Assembly: GCA_013368325.1 (NCBI GenBank)
Contig: JAACJK010000223.1
Span: 558,001 to 622,000 of the forward strand
DNA length: 64,000 bases
DNA from: Ephemerocybe angulata
Taxonomy: Eukaryota; Basidiomycota; Agaricomycetes; Agaricales; Psathyrellaceae
Reading direction: 5' to 3'
Part shown: positions 19,430-32,000 of the stretch, piece after piece
Position numbering within the stretch: the stretch's first letter is position 1
Layout of the letters: the number at the start of each line of letters is the position of its first letter
Translations under genes and position numbers: made by a program
Notes under the pieces: generated by a model
Databases searched by the model: none
What the model was told of the DNA's origin: nothing
The model's input: only the letters and a program-made list of their open reading frames with translations

Positions 19430-22413
19430 TTACGTCGATTCAAAGGTAACAGTTGATTCAGATTCCGGTCGGGTATCGTTACTCATCGTAGCTAAGTATT
19501 CGTTTGCTGTGGAGGATTGTGTAGATTGAGCAGAGAAGAGTTGATGGTGGTGGTTAACTGCAGTCCAATGAGAATGACAATGATCACCTACATGCACGGT
19601 GATCTGATTTCGGCGCACAGCACTGCATCCGTTCTTCACCGGAGGTAAAAATGTACAGAAGGGGCGCCGTATCGAAGAAAGGCCGCCGAAGTCTCCTCGA
19701 TGCTCCTTCTATGTAAACGTTTTCTTCGGCATGCTGTACGTCCAATTGGTCAAACCATCGTGGACACAAAGCTAAGCGAAAGTGCCCAATATACTACTGC
19801 CCGACGACTCCTTCGAGATACTCACCAAGGATCGAGTCATATGTACGTAGTCGCCCGCGACAAGTTCGCCTCTCTTCGAGTTAACTTCGAGCCAAGTGTC
19901 AATGGCTTTCGGTGATAAGCGGTCGGTGCCTATTATTAGCGCCCAAGTGCCCCTATCGCGGTTGTGATAGCCAAAGCCATCCCAGCGCCACATGATCAAA
20001 GAGGCGCTAAGGAGATTCGTACGAGCGCCAAGCTGGCGGAGATTGCCAATCCATCAGGTCTTATTCTGATGAATGCCTACCCCGTCTATTAACATTTCGA
20101 TAGCGTCGTGCGGGGTGTGTCTAGAAGATTTTGAAGCGGTGAAATGGGGCTGAAGTGACAGTAGAGTAGCTAGATCATTAAATCATCCCGTCCATGAGGC
20201 TTTTAGTCGGGACATTCATGCCGTACTGGAGGCACATTGGGCGTCTCCCAAACCCAACAACTTGAGACTTGAACCATGCATCCGTGATGAAGAAAAGGGC
20301 AGACGAAAATAAGGTTTGGAACTTGAGGAAAGGATGAAGTCGGGTCGGCAATATGTACCGTCAAGTCGTACGGATCAGGTAAATCGTGTGAGATATTAGT
20401 AGCCAGAATCTGAAAGGACGGAGGTGAATATGCTCGATTCCACTCGTCAGCGACTTGTCAAGTAAGCATTCAAGGTTCGGAGGCCAGAAGCGTTCTCGAG
20501 AATAATAAGATCGCGACAACTTCGCATCCTCAGCCAGGCCACAAGCACCATGATCAATGTGCGCGAGAAGCCAGGATGCACGATGGCCCAGAGACGAAGA
20601 GGAAGATGATGGCCCATGGGCCGAGGAAAAATCGCAACCCGAGTGATAGAGAAGACAGACGAACTTATTTCTCCATACAGACTCAAACCAGAGCGACTCA
20701 CGAGCCGAACACTTGGTAAAACAGGGCAGCTCACAGCAAACCTATTTGTTCTTTCGCGTTTCAGATCTACATACACTCCTCCTGAGATCACACCACGAGT
20801 TCTCCTCTTACCAGATCCGTACGTGATCCGCTTGCCTATAGAGGCCATCTCAGGCTGCCCTTCCATAAGCCGCCTGATAAGGTCAAGGGCGAAGGACGAT
20901 TTGAGCCTCAAGGCTTTGCTGCGCTGGGGCGTCGAAGAGAAGGAATCACCATAAAAGGCGAGACCTTACAAGGCTGTGTACCGTCGATGATTAGTCCTTC
21001 CCATGGAAGAATCGTTAGGAATTGTATGCACTGGTGGAGAAGGAAGTTGTCTTTTGTTAGATCGCAGAAAGGCATGTCCAGGCCGGAGGATGCTTTAGCG
21101 CCGAAGTCAAGGGCTCCCGAACGCCGCAGCAGAATACCCCGAGGTTTTGTGCAGAGTCGGGACTGGTAACAAATTGAATGTTGGCGAAGAGTGGCGCTAC
21201 TTTACAGGCTTGTGAGGTATTGGCGTTCCTGTTTTACAATGGCTGGAGGAGCTGGAGCAGGAAAGATCTTCGAAGTAAGGGGTGTGATGGTCGAGAAATG
21301 CGCAATTGGAAATATAACGTGCGGACCAGAAGGGGGAAATAAAGGAGGAGGAGTGGTGCGTTTGAATTCTTTGGAAGGAGGTATGGAGTGATGGTGGCAC
21401 ACTGTCGAGCTGATTATCGCCTCGCGATAGATGGCTAACATAAGAGGAACAGAAGAATGAGCCAAGTTATGAAAGGTGCCTTCAGGGTTGGCTTCAACTT
21501 ACGGGTACACGTTCAGACAGATAACCCGGGTCAATCTGATTCGGTGCACTGTTGGGGTATGTGGAGACGAAGAATTTTAAGGACCCAGTCGGGTCCCCTT
21601 GCTCAGCGCACAGCGAAAATAGCTGGCGATCGGTCAACGCTGCACCCAATGCAAAAGATCCGATTTCGGACGGGTACACGAAGAAGGCATGGTTGTTGTC
21701 CACTGGTATTTTCAGCTTGAGAGTCATCATCAGATAGTCGTCCCTACAGGTCGAAGGAAGCTAAGTACCTTGGAGAAGATCAACTCCCGAACGCGTGACC
21801 CGCTTGATGCCCCCGTTACCTCGATGATGGTGTACTCCTCTGCATTCGTACTACAGACCAGTCGAACTACTGGTAAGCGGAAAGTCGTCGCAGAAGGCCT
21901 AGAGAGAAGCCACCGTTATTTGTGGTGAGTTGAACTGAAAGATAGTCAATCCAGAGGAGGTGCCTACATGATGCTGAGGAAGGAGTGAAACGGAAGTGGC
22001 GGAAACGCGTCGAGGTCACTTAATTAGCCCAACTCATGAACATTTGGGTTTTATGTGTTCTGCCGCGTGTTCATTTGCGATCTTCCTATCTGCGTAAACC
22101 TAGCGCACATGAGTGAGTTCACCATCAGCAGAAGTCTGCCGTTGAAAACTGGCCTGGTTCGGAGATATCGATGCCCAGGTCCAGCTCGTACACCTGAGCA
22201 CGGTTTGACTGATGAATCCTTCACGGACCGGGTATCTGATCAGTGGGCGACTACTGGAAATTGACTTACCGATGTGATATCTTAGTAGATCTTCAAGAGC
22301 GATATAGAGTAGAATGCCCAACTTACCTTAGTGGGCGGTGATTTGGACTCGGGAAGCAAGCCTTGTGGGACCCGCGGCGGAAAAACGACAGGTCGCTCCC
22401 CGTAAGGTAGCAT
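19430..22413 (-). other. Unresolved multi-exon gene-like block
   Basis: Several open stretches on the minus strand are bounded by canonical splice signals. One runs from an ATG near 22413 (MLPYGERPVVFPP...PPTK, then GTAAGT). Another spans about 21495-21680, with an acceptor before LKIPVDNNHAFFVYPSEIG and a donor GTAAGT after DPGYLSERVP. Others include DMPFCDLTKDNFLLHQC...ILPWEGLIIDG near 20995-21120, a 154-codon ORF at 20447-20911, and WRWDGFGYHNRDRGTWALI / CPRWFDQLDVQHAEENVYI at 19590-19999. No single continuous model could be closed without stops, and no family was recognised. It may be a real lineage-specific gene with many introns, or a decayed one. Confidence 0.35.
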
Positions 22414-23019
22414 GCAGGTGCAGTGGGAGCTTCACCCCCAACGTGTTTCACTTGCATGGGCCTCTTTATCCTTAGCATGAATCGCCGGAGTCGAGCTTAG
22501 AAACCCTTGATCGTCGGATCGTTATTTGCAGGAAAGTGCAATCGGGTGGGCGAGTAACCACAAGTACCACAAGTACCACTGGTGATATGTTACTACTGCG
22601 TAAGTGTAGATATTCGAAGACCTCACAAGGCATGAGAAAGACCTCTCCCCCAGAAGGGGACGCTGTACGGCGTGCCATCGATGCCTTTTTCAAAAAAGAA
22701 ATTTCTAGCTTCCTTGACTGAGAAGGATTTCTTTTAGTTAGGGGGATTTCTAAGGTGTATATTCCACACACCTTGGTCAACTAGCTGAGGGTTTCAAGAA
22801 TCGTTCAAGTACGACTTTCAGCTGTCTACAAGAGTCAAAGTTCTTGCTTCTGTTGGCAAGCGGCGCTTACTATCCTCTATTTCGATCTCCGATGAGCCAA
22901 ACTCAAACTCCGGTTTAAGTTCCGAAGGACGTCATCGCGGACCACATTCAGCTGCGCACGGGTCCCATGATGCTGCTCTCGACGACGACAACGACGACAA
23001 CGACGACGACGAAGGCGAT
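22414..23019. other. Intergenic upstream of the TMEM184 gene
   Basis: An open frame runs from 22789 into the TMEM184 start, but it has no ATG before 23020 and is Asp/Asn-repeat-rich at its end (22978-23010). It is either 5' UTR or part of an unseen upstream exon. Confidence 0.5.
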
Positions 23020-25470
23020 ATGAACGACCCAAACACAGGGCTGCCGACAACTGTATCGGTCCTGGTGGCCGTGGCCTCCATTGTCGCAGTTGTCGTCTCA
23101 GCATGGTCAATCTACTTACAGCTCAAGAATTACCGGAAACCCAGTCTTCAACGGTGCGTAGGGGCTCATATCTAGCCGATATAGGACTGATAGAGATTTA
23201 GAATGGTAGTGAGAATTATGCTCATGGTGCCTATATACGCCATCTCGTCGCTGGTATCCTTGCACTCAGTGGAAGCGGCGTTTGTGATTGACGCCATTCG
23301 CGATATCTACGAGGTGAGCGCTACCGGGATTTACGGCCGGTTAAAGACCTAACCAGAGTTTAGGCCTTTGTGATATACTGTTTCTTTGTGCTACTTCTCA
23401 CCTATCTCGGCGGAGAGAGGTCGCTTCTCATCATGTTGCATGGCCGGCCTCCTAAAGAGCCTATCTTTCCCTTGAACATCTTCAAGCGCGAAATCGACGT
23501 GAGCGACCCATACACATTCCTGTTTCTGAAGAGAGGGATACTACGTACGCCATTATTATTTCCATCCATACTCGTTCTTATTTCTCGCAGAATACGTGCA
23601 GGTGAAACCGCTGCTGGCCGCAGCCACCCTCATCGCGAAAGCCTGCGGAAAGTATAACGAAGGCGACTTTCGCGCCAACTCGGGGTACCTCTACATCACT
23701 GTCATCTACAACGTGAGCATCTCCCTGGCGCTCTACTGCCTCGCCATGTTCTGGGTCTGTGTCAGCGACGACCTCAAGCCCTTCCGCCCGGTGCCCAAGT
23801 TTCTCTGCGTCAAAGGCATCCTGTTCTTCTCGTTCTGGCAGTCCGTCGCCATCTCTATCCTCGTCGCCACCCAGGTCGTGACGCGCCTCGGGCCGTACGT
23901 CGACCCCGAACACGTCTCAACCGGGTGGAACAACGTCTTCATCTGCGTGGAGATGCCCTTCTTCGCGTTCGCGCACATGTTCGCGTTCTCGTACAAGGAC
24001 TACATGGACCTGCAGCACACCTTTGTCGCGCGCATGCCGTTCTACTACGCGTTCCGCGACGCGTTTGGGCTCAAGGACGTCGTGGAGGACTCCAAGGCGA
24101 CGCTGCGCGGGGAGGGGATGGACTACCGCGAGTTTGAGCCTGCCGAGGGGTTCATGCACCAGGGCGCCGGCCGCGAGGCCCGCATGCGCGCGGGGCTGCG
24201 GTACAGCCAGGGAGGGCAGAAGAAGTACTGGCTGCCCAAGGCCGATCCGTCGACGCGCGGGGACCGCCTCGTCAACAAGGCCATTTCCACGGTGGCGGGG
24301 GAGGACCAGACGGAGAGCGTCCACGCACCCCTGCTGTCGCGCCAGGCGCAGAGCGTTGTGCATCTTGCGCCCGATTTGATGGATGATCGCGACGACGAGC
24401 CGTCGTTCTGGGGAGACCCGGAGGTGGAGGACGGATACGACCTGCCGTTCGGCGACATCGACGAGGCGGACGAGGAGCTGTTCGAGCACAGCAAGCGATA
24501 TCTGTTCGGGGATTACAACTATCCGTGCATCGATGTGAGCACGGAGGGTGCGCGGAGGATGATGTGGGCGGAGGAGGAGAGGGTGTTGAGCGACGAGCGA
24601 GGGGCGTGGTTCTCTCCGCTGCGGGGAGCGAAGGGTGTCGAAGCTATCCGGAAACGAGACTCCCCTGCGTGGCAGGGCTATGGTGCTGTAGGGACAAGCG
24701 AGCGTCCACGACCGACGGCGGAGGAGGTCAGGCAGGTGGCGGGAAGGGTCATTGACATTGACTCGGAGCGGAACGTGCGTGCGTCGGAGGCGGAAGAAAA
24801 AGACGGAGTGGTCATGAAATGGACGAAAGCGCTCCGAGGACATAAAGTATCTCCCCCATCGTCCTCTTCATTGCCTTCAACTTCTCGTCCCACGAAATCA
24901 CCTCTGATGCAGCGAGCAGACTCGTCATCATCTGCAGGGAGTAGCAGCGGCAACAGCAGATCTCGGCACCAGGCCCCAGCCCTGAACCAACGGTCGTCCT
25001 CCTCGAGATTACCCACATCACCGCCATTGCCCCCGGACGCCGTGGACCTTGTTGTCGAAGACCCGCATGCAGAGGAGGAGGAGCACACGATAGACAGGCG
25101 GAAAGGAGAGTCGGCGACGCGCTCTCCCGGGTTGAGGAAGATCTACCGTCGCGGGTTCGAAGTAGAAGACGACGATCACGGCAAGGTGCAAGGGGAGGTG
25201 GAGGTGGAGGACTTGGACCCGGATGAGAGAAGGAGTCCGGAGGCGGACAGGAGGCGAGTGGATGCTGCTGAGGATGTCATCGAGTCCGTTGAGGAGGAAG
25301 GGGAGGCTCCGAATGATCACGGAGTGGGGAGTCCATGGCGCACGGATGGTGCGTCAGAGGGTGTCTTTGCGACGGTGGAGACACCCCCTTTGCATGCGAG
25401 GGTGGATGCTTATCATTTCGAGAATATACCCTCTCCTGAGGACAGTCATGAACACAATCCATGGGCATAG
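23020..25470 (+). CDS. TMEM184/OSTalpha-like (DUF300) multi-pass membrane protein
   Basis: Exons 23020-23153, 23202-23313, 23364-23544 and 23591-25470 give 768 residues. The first about 290 residues form the conserved seven-helix domain: TTVSVLVAVASIVAVVVSAW, then LKNYRKPSLQRMVVRIMLMV, AISSLVSLHSVEAAFVIDAI, AFVIYCFFVLLLTYLGGERS, DVSDPYTFLFLKRGILQYVQVKP, and SVAISILVATQ, ending with FAFAHMFAFSYKDY. The remaining about 480 residues are acidic, Ser-rich and probably disordered. Fungal relatives are vacuolar or endomembrane proteins of unclear transport role. The start at 23020 was chosen because it begins just before TM1; no upstream in-frame ATG exists. The long last exon is visibly richer in G/C at codon third positions than its neighbours. 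Confidence 0.92.
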
Positions 25471-25726
25471 AGTGTGTATGTATATTATTTCTGTTATCGG
25501 TCTTTCGTTTTTCTGTACCTTACCACAGCTAGTTCGCTCGGGTTTCTGGCATTTTTTGTTCTCTATTGACGATTCTGATACGATTATTCATTTCATCTGG
25601 GTGAACAGCGTACGCTATTTACTACAATTCCCTTCTATTTTTTCACCTGCTAGGGCTTTATTGTAGGTCATCTATGGATTCGATTGGGACCCATCATCGT
25701 TGGGTTGACTGGGATTTATCCCACTG

Positions 25727-26608
25727 TTAGAGGTGAGCGAGGACAGCATCGGCTCCGGAAACAGAGACACCAGGACCAGTTTCGACCTGGAATGATACAG
25801 TTCGTCGTCAGATCCTCACATCAATTACAGGATATGACGGTGAGTCAGCTTACCCCGATGTACTTCACGACATTGTTCTCCAAAATCAAAGCGTAGCGGT
25901 TCGTTCGGAGACCCAACCCATGTGCGGAGAGGTCCTTGGTCAGGCCAAGCTTCTTCGACCACTCTGCGTTGGTGTCTGACAGAGCGAGAATCTAGATAGG
26001 ATTCACAGATGGGGTTGAGCGAGCAGTGCATAATTATAGGAGCTAGCTAGGTGTGGCATTAGACTGACCTTATCCTTCAAACCCTCGAAGCGAGCCCACC
26101 CGCTCATGACGAATGGATCGTTGGCCGCGAGGACGGCGATAACGTCGACGCCTTTGGACTTGAACTCGTCGTATTTCTCGAGGTAGGGCGGGAGGTGCTT
26201 GGTGTGGCATGTGGGCTATTATTGCAAGGGGAGAGAAGAGAGCAGAGTGCCAAAATCGCAAAGAGACTTTGTTAGTTCTATCTGCCACGAGAATACTATG
26301 TAAATGGTGGCCCGGCGAGGACTTACAGTGAAGGCTCCAGGGACGGAGAACAAGACTACTTTCTTGTCCTTCCATTCATTGGTAGAGAGATCAACAGCTG
26401 GAAATATTTCTTCAGCTCATCTCCCGCCATGAGCCAAGAATGATACAGCACTCACGAATGCCACAGGCCAGCTATATGTCAGAAAACGCGTTCAGTTGAG
26501 TCCTCTCCAGAATGAGGATTCACGTACGTTATCTTCCAACTCTTCCGACCACGGAACGTACTTGAAGGTGCCCTCCGGAATGGTCTCGCCTTCCTTGATA
26601 GTGGACAT
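25727..26608 (-). CDS. Prx5-type (PMP20/Asp f 3-like) peroxiredoxin
   Basis: Thiol peroxidase that reduces H2O2 and alkyl hydroperoxides. Six exons splice to about 170 residues. The start is MSTIKEGETIPEGTFKYVPW, followed by VDLSTNEWKDKKVVLFSVPG and the peroxidatic motif PGAFTPTCH. Then come the typical AVLAANDPFVMSGWAR, the segment ILALSDTNAEWSKKLGL, the motif GLGLRTNRYALILENNVVKY and the end VETGPGVSVSGADAVLAHL. Length and motifs fit the family well. No targeting extension is seen and the C-terminus (AHL) resembles a weak peroxisomal PTS1-like tripeptide, so cytosol or peroxisome are both possible. The 5' side carries a GGT/ACC microsatellite. Confidence 0.96.
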
Positions 26609-26940
26609 AGTGGGGTTCTAGTAGATGTGGTGGTGGTGGTGGTTCAAACGTTCAGGTCTAAAGTTTTGGGGCGGCCCTTCTGCCCCAGCGGCTAGGTACG
26701 CGGCAGCCAGTCAGCATACCGGCGGCTAACTACGCGATGATGACGTGCCAGGCAGACAGGGGCGCTTGTTGGGTACTTAAACGGTCACAAGAAATGGCTT
26801 TCGCCGTATACTCAGCTGAGAGTACATAGCCTATAGGTCCTCTGAGTCTACATTTAGTGTCCAAAGCGAATCGAGGGTAGGATATTCGAATTTTTAGCGG
26901 ATACACGGAAAGAAGAAGAAATGGGAGCTTGAACTAAGTG
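26609..26940. other. Spacer between F-box 1 (3' end) and peroxiredoxin (5' end)
   Basis: Contains an ACC-repeat (about 26624-26642) directly upstream of the peroxiredoxin ATG and otherwise nothing recognisable. Confidence 0.6.
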
Positions 26941-28606
26941 CTAAGTAGGATACGTAAATGAGTGGACAAGGGTCGAAAGGTAGTCTGCGTGGTCATCCGG
27001 GAAAGTCATGAGCGTCCGGTGTAGTTTGCCCTTCAATTGTTCACGAAGGGTGTCTCGCAAACTCGCTTCAAATTCGACCTCCCACCTCCTTTCAGGCGCA
27101 CCGCGTTTCGACCACAAGATTCGGCCGAGCTGCACGACCGTAAGGTAGTTCGAGAAGGGCTCGGGTATTCCAGAAAGATTCCCGTACTGCGCCTTGAGAT
27201 TTATATTGGCGAGCCGCGGGTTGGAAGGGCACAATTCATAGACGACGCGGATGCTCCTGACTCGGGGTAACCACGGTACCACCGCACCAACACTTCGTAA
27301 GATCTGATTTATGTACATAGTCCCTCTCGTCAATAATTTCAACAACACCAGAGAACAGAGTGGGTAGCTCACACTTTCACGTTCCTCTAGCGCGTTCCCG
27401 CTCTCACACAGGGTCAGATGCTCCAGATTCGGTAGAGGATCGCTTGGAAGCAGGGATGAGGAGATGAGCCACTCGGCCGGCATCTTCAGGTGCTTCAAAG
27501 AGGCCGCAACGGACTCTGAGAGCGTCTTGAACAGAGTGGGGATGCGAGGCGAGTTTACCCACTCCCAATGGAGGGTGATATCCGTTAGGCGACGTCCGCG
27601 GGCGAGGACGTCCAGTTGGGGCGGTGTGCATACAACTTCGGTCAGGTTGGGGAGGTCCGATGGCTCCAGCTGTACGCCTTTCAGCGCTTCCTGAGCCCCT
27701 GTTGTGAATACCAATCTTCGGAGACCCTGAAGACATTGTACAGAGGATCTGGTGAGTCTGAAGTCGGAGGAGGCGATTTCGAGAGTGTGTAGTGGAAGTT
27801 GTTTGCTGCAAGTCTCCAACTTTTGTATCGATCCTCTGATAGCTGTCGAGAGCTTGGCCAGACATGCGTAGTCGAAAGCCAGAGCAAGTAATCCGTACTC
27901 TTCAGGCATGGTTTCGATCAACGTGACTTGTGCTATGAAGGGGATAGGGGAGAGTTCCAGGCTTGACAAGCGCAGGGAGGATAGAATTGAGAAATCCTCT
28001 TTGCAGGAGCCATATATAAGAAACTGAATGAGTTTGAGTGACTCCAGTCGTTTGAGACCAGCGAGCGCCTGAAAGAACGGTCGAGCGACTTCCGCATTCG
28101 TAATGGTAACTCTCGCAAGGTTCTCCATAAAACCAATGGCAGGGAGGTAGAGGGTTGCACTGAGGGCCCGGTGAGCAGGTTTGCCCATTGAGTCTGAGTA
28201 GTCCAAAAGGTGCGCTGAGCGAACATATTGTGCCAGTGCCCTTCCATCCCCGCTATTTTGGGTTACAGCGGTGTAGAACTTGGAGTATTCCGGGCCCCTT
28301 TTGCGAGTATTTGAGGGACCTGCCATCTTCATGCTAGAATATAGCCGAGGCAGCGCCAAAAAGCACAGATATCGGCAGCTGAGCGAGAGACTTGCAAGGG
28401 CTTCAAGGGGTTCTGAGAGCGTGCCATCGCCTTCTGGATGAAGTAGGTCGAGGATTTCCGCGTATATCTCGTTCGGAATGGGAGCCAAGTTCATCCCTTT
28501 GTCGTTCCTTCGAAGAGGGCCTTTGAAGTGTCAGTCAAAGCACGACGCGTCGACGTGGCGAGTACTCACTGGACCACTCCAGCTGTGTTAGTTCGAGTTT
28601 GTACAT
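26941..28606 (-). CDS. F-box / LRR-like protein 1
   Basis: Likely substrate-recognition part of an SCF ubiquitin ligase. Exons 28570-28606, 27373-28520 and 26941-27303 give 515 residues. An F-box-like start LAPIPNEIYAEILDLL...ALASLSLSCRYLCFLALPRL is followed by leucine-rich segments (LKRLESLKLIQF, LHTLEIASSDF, LPNLTEVVCTPPQLD, LPNLEHLTLCESGN). The exon layout and sequence match F-box protein 2 (35610-37108): both open with a tiny first exon ending EWS-, and both have an intron after the ...NLEE/ALEE... segment. Here that last intron (27304-27372) is 69 nt with no stop, so if retained it would add 23 residues. Its 5' end is 404 bp from gene C, divergent. Confidence 0.8.
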
Positions 28607-29010
28607 TGGTTGCCCAGCGGTTTAGTTCGCGAGATAAAGGGATACTCGTGAAGGTTTAGGGAGGACGACTCGATTCCGATTTCGAGATGGATTTAGGTTG
28701 AAGTCGCGATGGCCCAGTGCCACGAGCGCCTAAACCAATAAAAGATCAGGTAAGATTCTTCTCACGCTCACAGGGGGGTGAGGATTTCCTTGAACCTTGA
28801 ACACCGTTAACCTCCTTCCTCACCCCCTCATCTTCATCTAAATACTATCTGAATAGCATGAAAGTATCTACATATGAAGTGGGAAAGTCGGCTGGACCCG
28901 GGTACCGTATAATCACCGGTACACGAGGACACGAATGCACAGCAAAGCACGGGTGAGAAAGTCAAAAACATTTGGGCGCTAATCCGGCTTGAAATTCCAT
29001 CCTCCCAGTC
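28607..29010. other. Divergent promoter region, F-box 1 / gene C
   Basis: 404 bp between opposing start codons; one AGGTAAGATTC near 28749 weakly recalls the GATA clusters. No ORF of interest. Confidence 0.5.
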
Positions 29011-32000
29011 ATGTACAGTGCGCGAACGGGACGCATCTCCAACGTTGAAGAGCTCGGTAGTGGTCCTCGAAGTGGTTACGCACCAGTGGATCCTTTCAAG
29101 GCGTCAGTGTCGTTGGGAATTAGGAAGATACTTGGTCGAACGAACGACAGGACTATCGACGAAGTTCCAGTTGCACCTCCCGCGCCTCATCCATTTCAAC
29201 ATCAACCTTGGCAACGCCCTCCGACCAAGAAGGACAAGAAGCAGGAGGCTCTTGAAGAAGAGGAGGTGTACTACCAGCGACAGCAGAACTATGGACGGGC
29301 CGCTCGATATCCACCATTTCCCAATCCCTCATCCGGAAGGCATGTTCATCCCACCAAGCGCGCAAAGGAGGACGAGTACGAGGAACAGGAAGCATATCCA
29401 GACACACAGAAATGGCTCAGAGGCACCCCAACCTTTACGAGCCCTCCTGAATCGCCGTGGTCAACAGTCGAACACCTTCAACCCAGCGGAGTATATGATG
29501 GGGTTCCGCCACCATTGAACTTGGAAAGAGTGGCTGAGCCTAGGAGGCTCAGTAGGATCACGGAGCGAACGGAAGACTCGGACCGCGCCTCTCCTTCTCT
29601 CTCTTCCCGGAGCACTCGTACACCCTCCCCGCGCGACCGGCAGGACCAGGGCCCTACTGCACCTTACCGCTTCATTCATCCAACCTCAGGCGTTCAGCAT
29701 GATGTTTCCCCTCTGTCAAATCCCAATTCTCAGGACGCCCTCTCAGTACACCGTGACAGCGAGGGAGTACCACAAAGTTCTGGTCCAGCAGGTACAGAAC
29801 CGGTGAGTGATCATTCGGTACAGCTGTCGTTGCTTGTCTGATGTATTTTCAGCCCAAGTATGTTGGTCACCTATGGTACCTCAACGTCCACGCGGAGTCA
29901 CTTCCTTACCGCTGGGAACGATGCCAGGCTTTGCTTTACTCTGACAGGTTGCTGCTGACCTGGACCTCCTGGGGAGCTGACGGAAAGAGGGAAACCCTGG
30001 ACTGGACTATGGGTTTATCGAGCTGTAGAGTGATATCCAGCAACCCCAAAACAGCCCATCCTGGCGCCCCTGAGGATATTGGCATCATAGCTGCTGGAGA
30101 GCAGGAAGCCATGGAGATAAATGGGGGAAAAGTCGACCTTGCAGAATACCTCGTTCCCTTTCAGCTGGTGTGGCCGGGAGATACCGAGCGACTCGCAGCA
30201 GAGAGCTTGAATGAACGGAGCGAATGGGTCAACAGAATATGGTAAGCTGATTCTCGAGATTATTTGCCTCGCCTAACTTTGTACTAGGGACGTAATGAAT
30301 GGTCGCGAGCCTGCCACAGTGGGCAACGAGCTTCAAACTTCCTCTCCGGTGACCAGCTTTTGCTACGACCTATCCGCGCCCCCACCGGTAAGTGGAACTC
30401 AAGTGGGCACGTTTCGATGCTCATATTTCTCGTTCAATATAGGACCGGCCAGCAGCGCACCATAGAAGATCCTCGAGTCTAAGTGCGAGACCAGTCGCAG
30501 AAAGCCAAAAGGGGTGGAAGAGGTGGGCGAATACAATGTTTTCAACAGAAGCCTCCAACAAGGTAAGGCGGGACTACATCAACGAGTTTGTGTGCTGATA
30601 TTCTCCCCATCTGGCCAGGACCCTTTCGTTGCAACCACTGAAAGCCTCGAAGACAGCCGATCTGAGGGTCGCCGTTCGGAATACATTGAAGAGTCGATGC
30701 TCGCGATTGCCATGAGCCTGTTCTTAGACGTCATTCCACGACAGCTATACCTCTACTTCCTCCTCCACTTTCCAGCCCTCTACTTCTCGCGCGTCACGAG
30801 GATCTTCCATGACGCGAATCTGGGGATGAGCGAAATCAAGAAAATGGCACTAGACGCTGTTGAGTCGGGAGGCAGGGCGAATAAGATGCTGGTATACAAC
30901 GGGATATTCCCACAGGAGGACAACGATGCGCCAGCAGAATACGTCAACCTTAGAACCTCATGGTATAGTTTTGTCGACTCGCTGATGAGGGAGTGGAAGA
31001 CGCTGAACATCATCTCAGTGCTGCTGCTCTCGTACGTATCATCCACCGCAATAAATTATCGAAGCTTACAGCGTGATTTGTATCTTACAGGGCAATTCTC
31101 ACTATTCTGCAAATCGACGTTGCTGCTGCCAATCCTTTGACACGGTATACTGCACTGACATCGCTGTTATGCGCGTTCATGAGCCTTATCTATGGCTGTA
31201 TCTATATCATTCGCTTTGGGACGATGAGGAAAGCATATAAAGCGGCAGAGTGGGCGAATGTAGGCAGCCCCTTCGATTTCCTAGAGCGCACTCTGACGGT
31301 GACATGAATAGGAGTCTGAGCGCTCGGCAACGTCCATTTTTTGGAACGTCTGGGTCATGCTGGCAATGCCAGCCGTGTGGCTTGGATGGTAAGTGTTCAG
31401 CCTACCCACGTTCCACGTATGTCAAGGTGCTGACAACCTACTCTATCTACCAGGTCTATGATATTCTTCATCGTCTGCATCACGTCATTTATTTGGCAAA
31501 CGGGTCCCACCGTCTCTCCCTCCACTGACCCCCCAATATATCTGCCCTCGGACCCACAGATACTCATCCCTCGCATCGTACTTTCCCTCCTTCTAGGGCT
31601 GGGGTCCTTGTACCTCATTCTGATCGCAGTCACTTTCAGGAAGTATGGCGACCCGATGGAGGAAGCGTGGAGGGAGAGAATTCGAGGCTGGATGCAAGAG
31701 AGGGCCGCTCGAGCGAATCCGTTCTCAAGGCAGGATTATTCCACATCGAAAGACAATCTGCGCGAGAAAGTCTACGACCTCAAGGGGGACCGGGAAGACG
31801 GATGGGCGGATGCCTTTGCCAGCCAAGGTCGTCCTACGCATCCCATGTCACGATGGGAGTCCAAATCTGTGCCGAAGGTGGATCCGGGGTCGTTTACAGA
31901 TCTCCCTGAGCTTGAGCGCCCAGATAATCCAACGAACGACGGCTTCCCTCAAACGTCTGCATCAGTACCAGTACCAGTGCCTATACCGCGCTCTGGATTC

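Noticed and set aside
22789..23019. Extending the TMEM184 protein upstream in frame
   Set aside because: Frame is open but contains no ATG, and the conserved domain already starts after 23020.
23917..24843. 308-codon minus-strand ORF
   Set aside because: Shadow of the GC-rich TMEM184 last exon; no domain.
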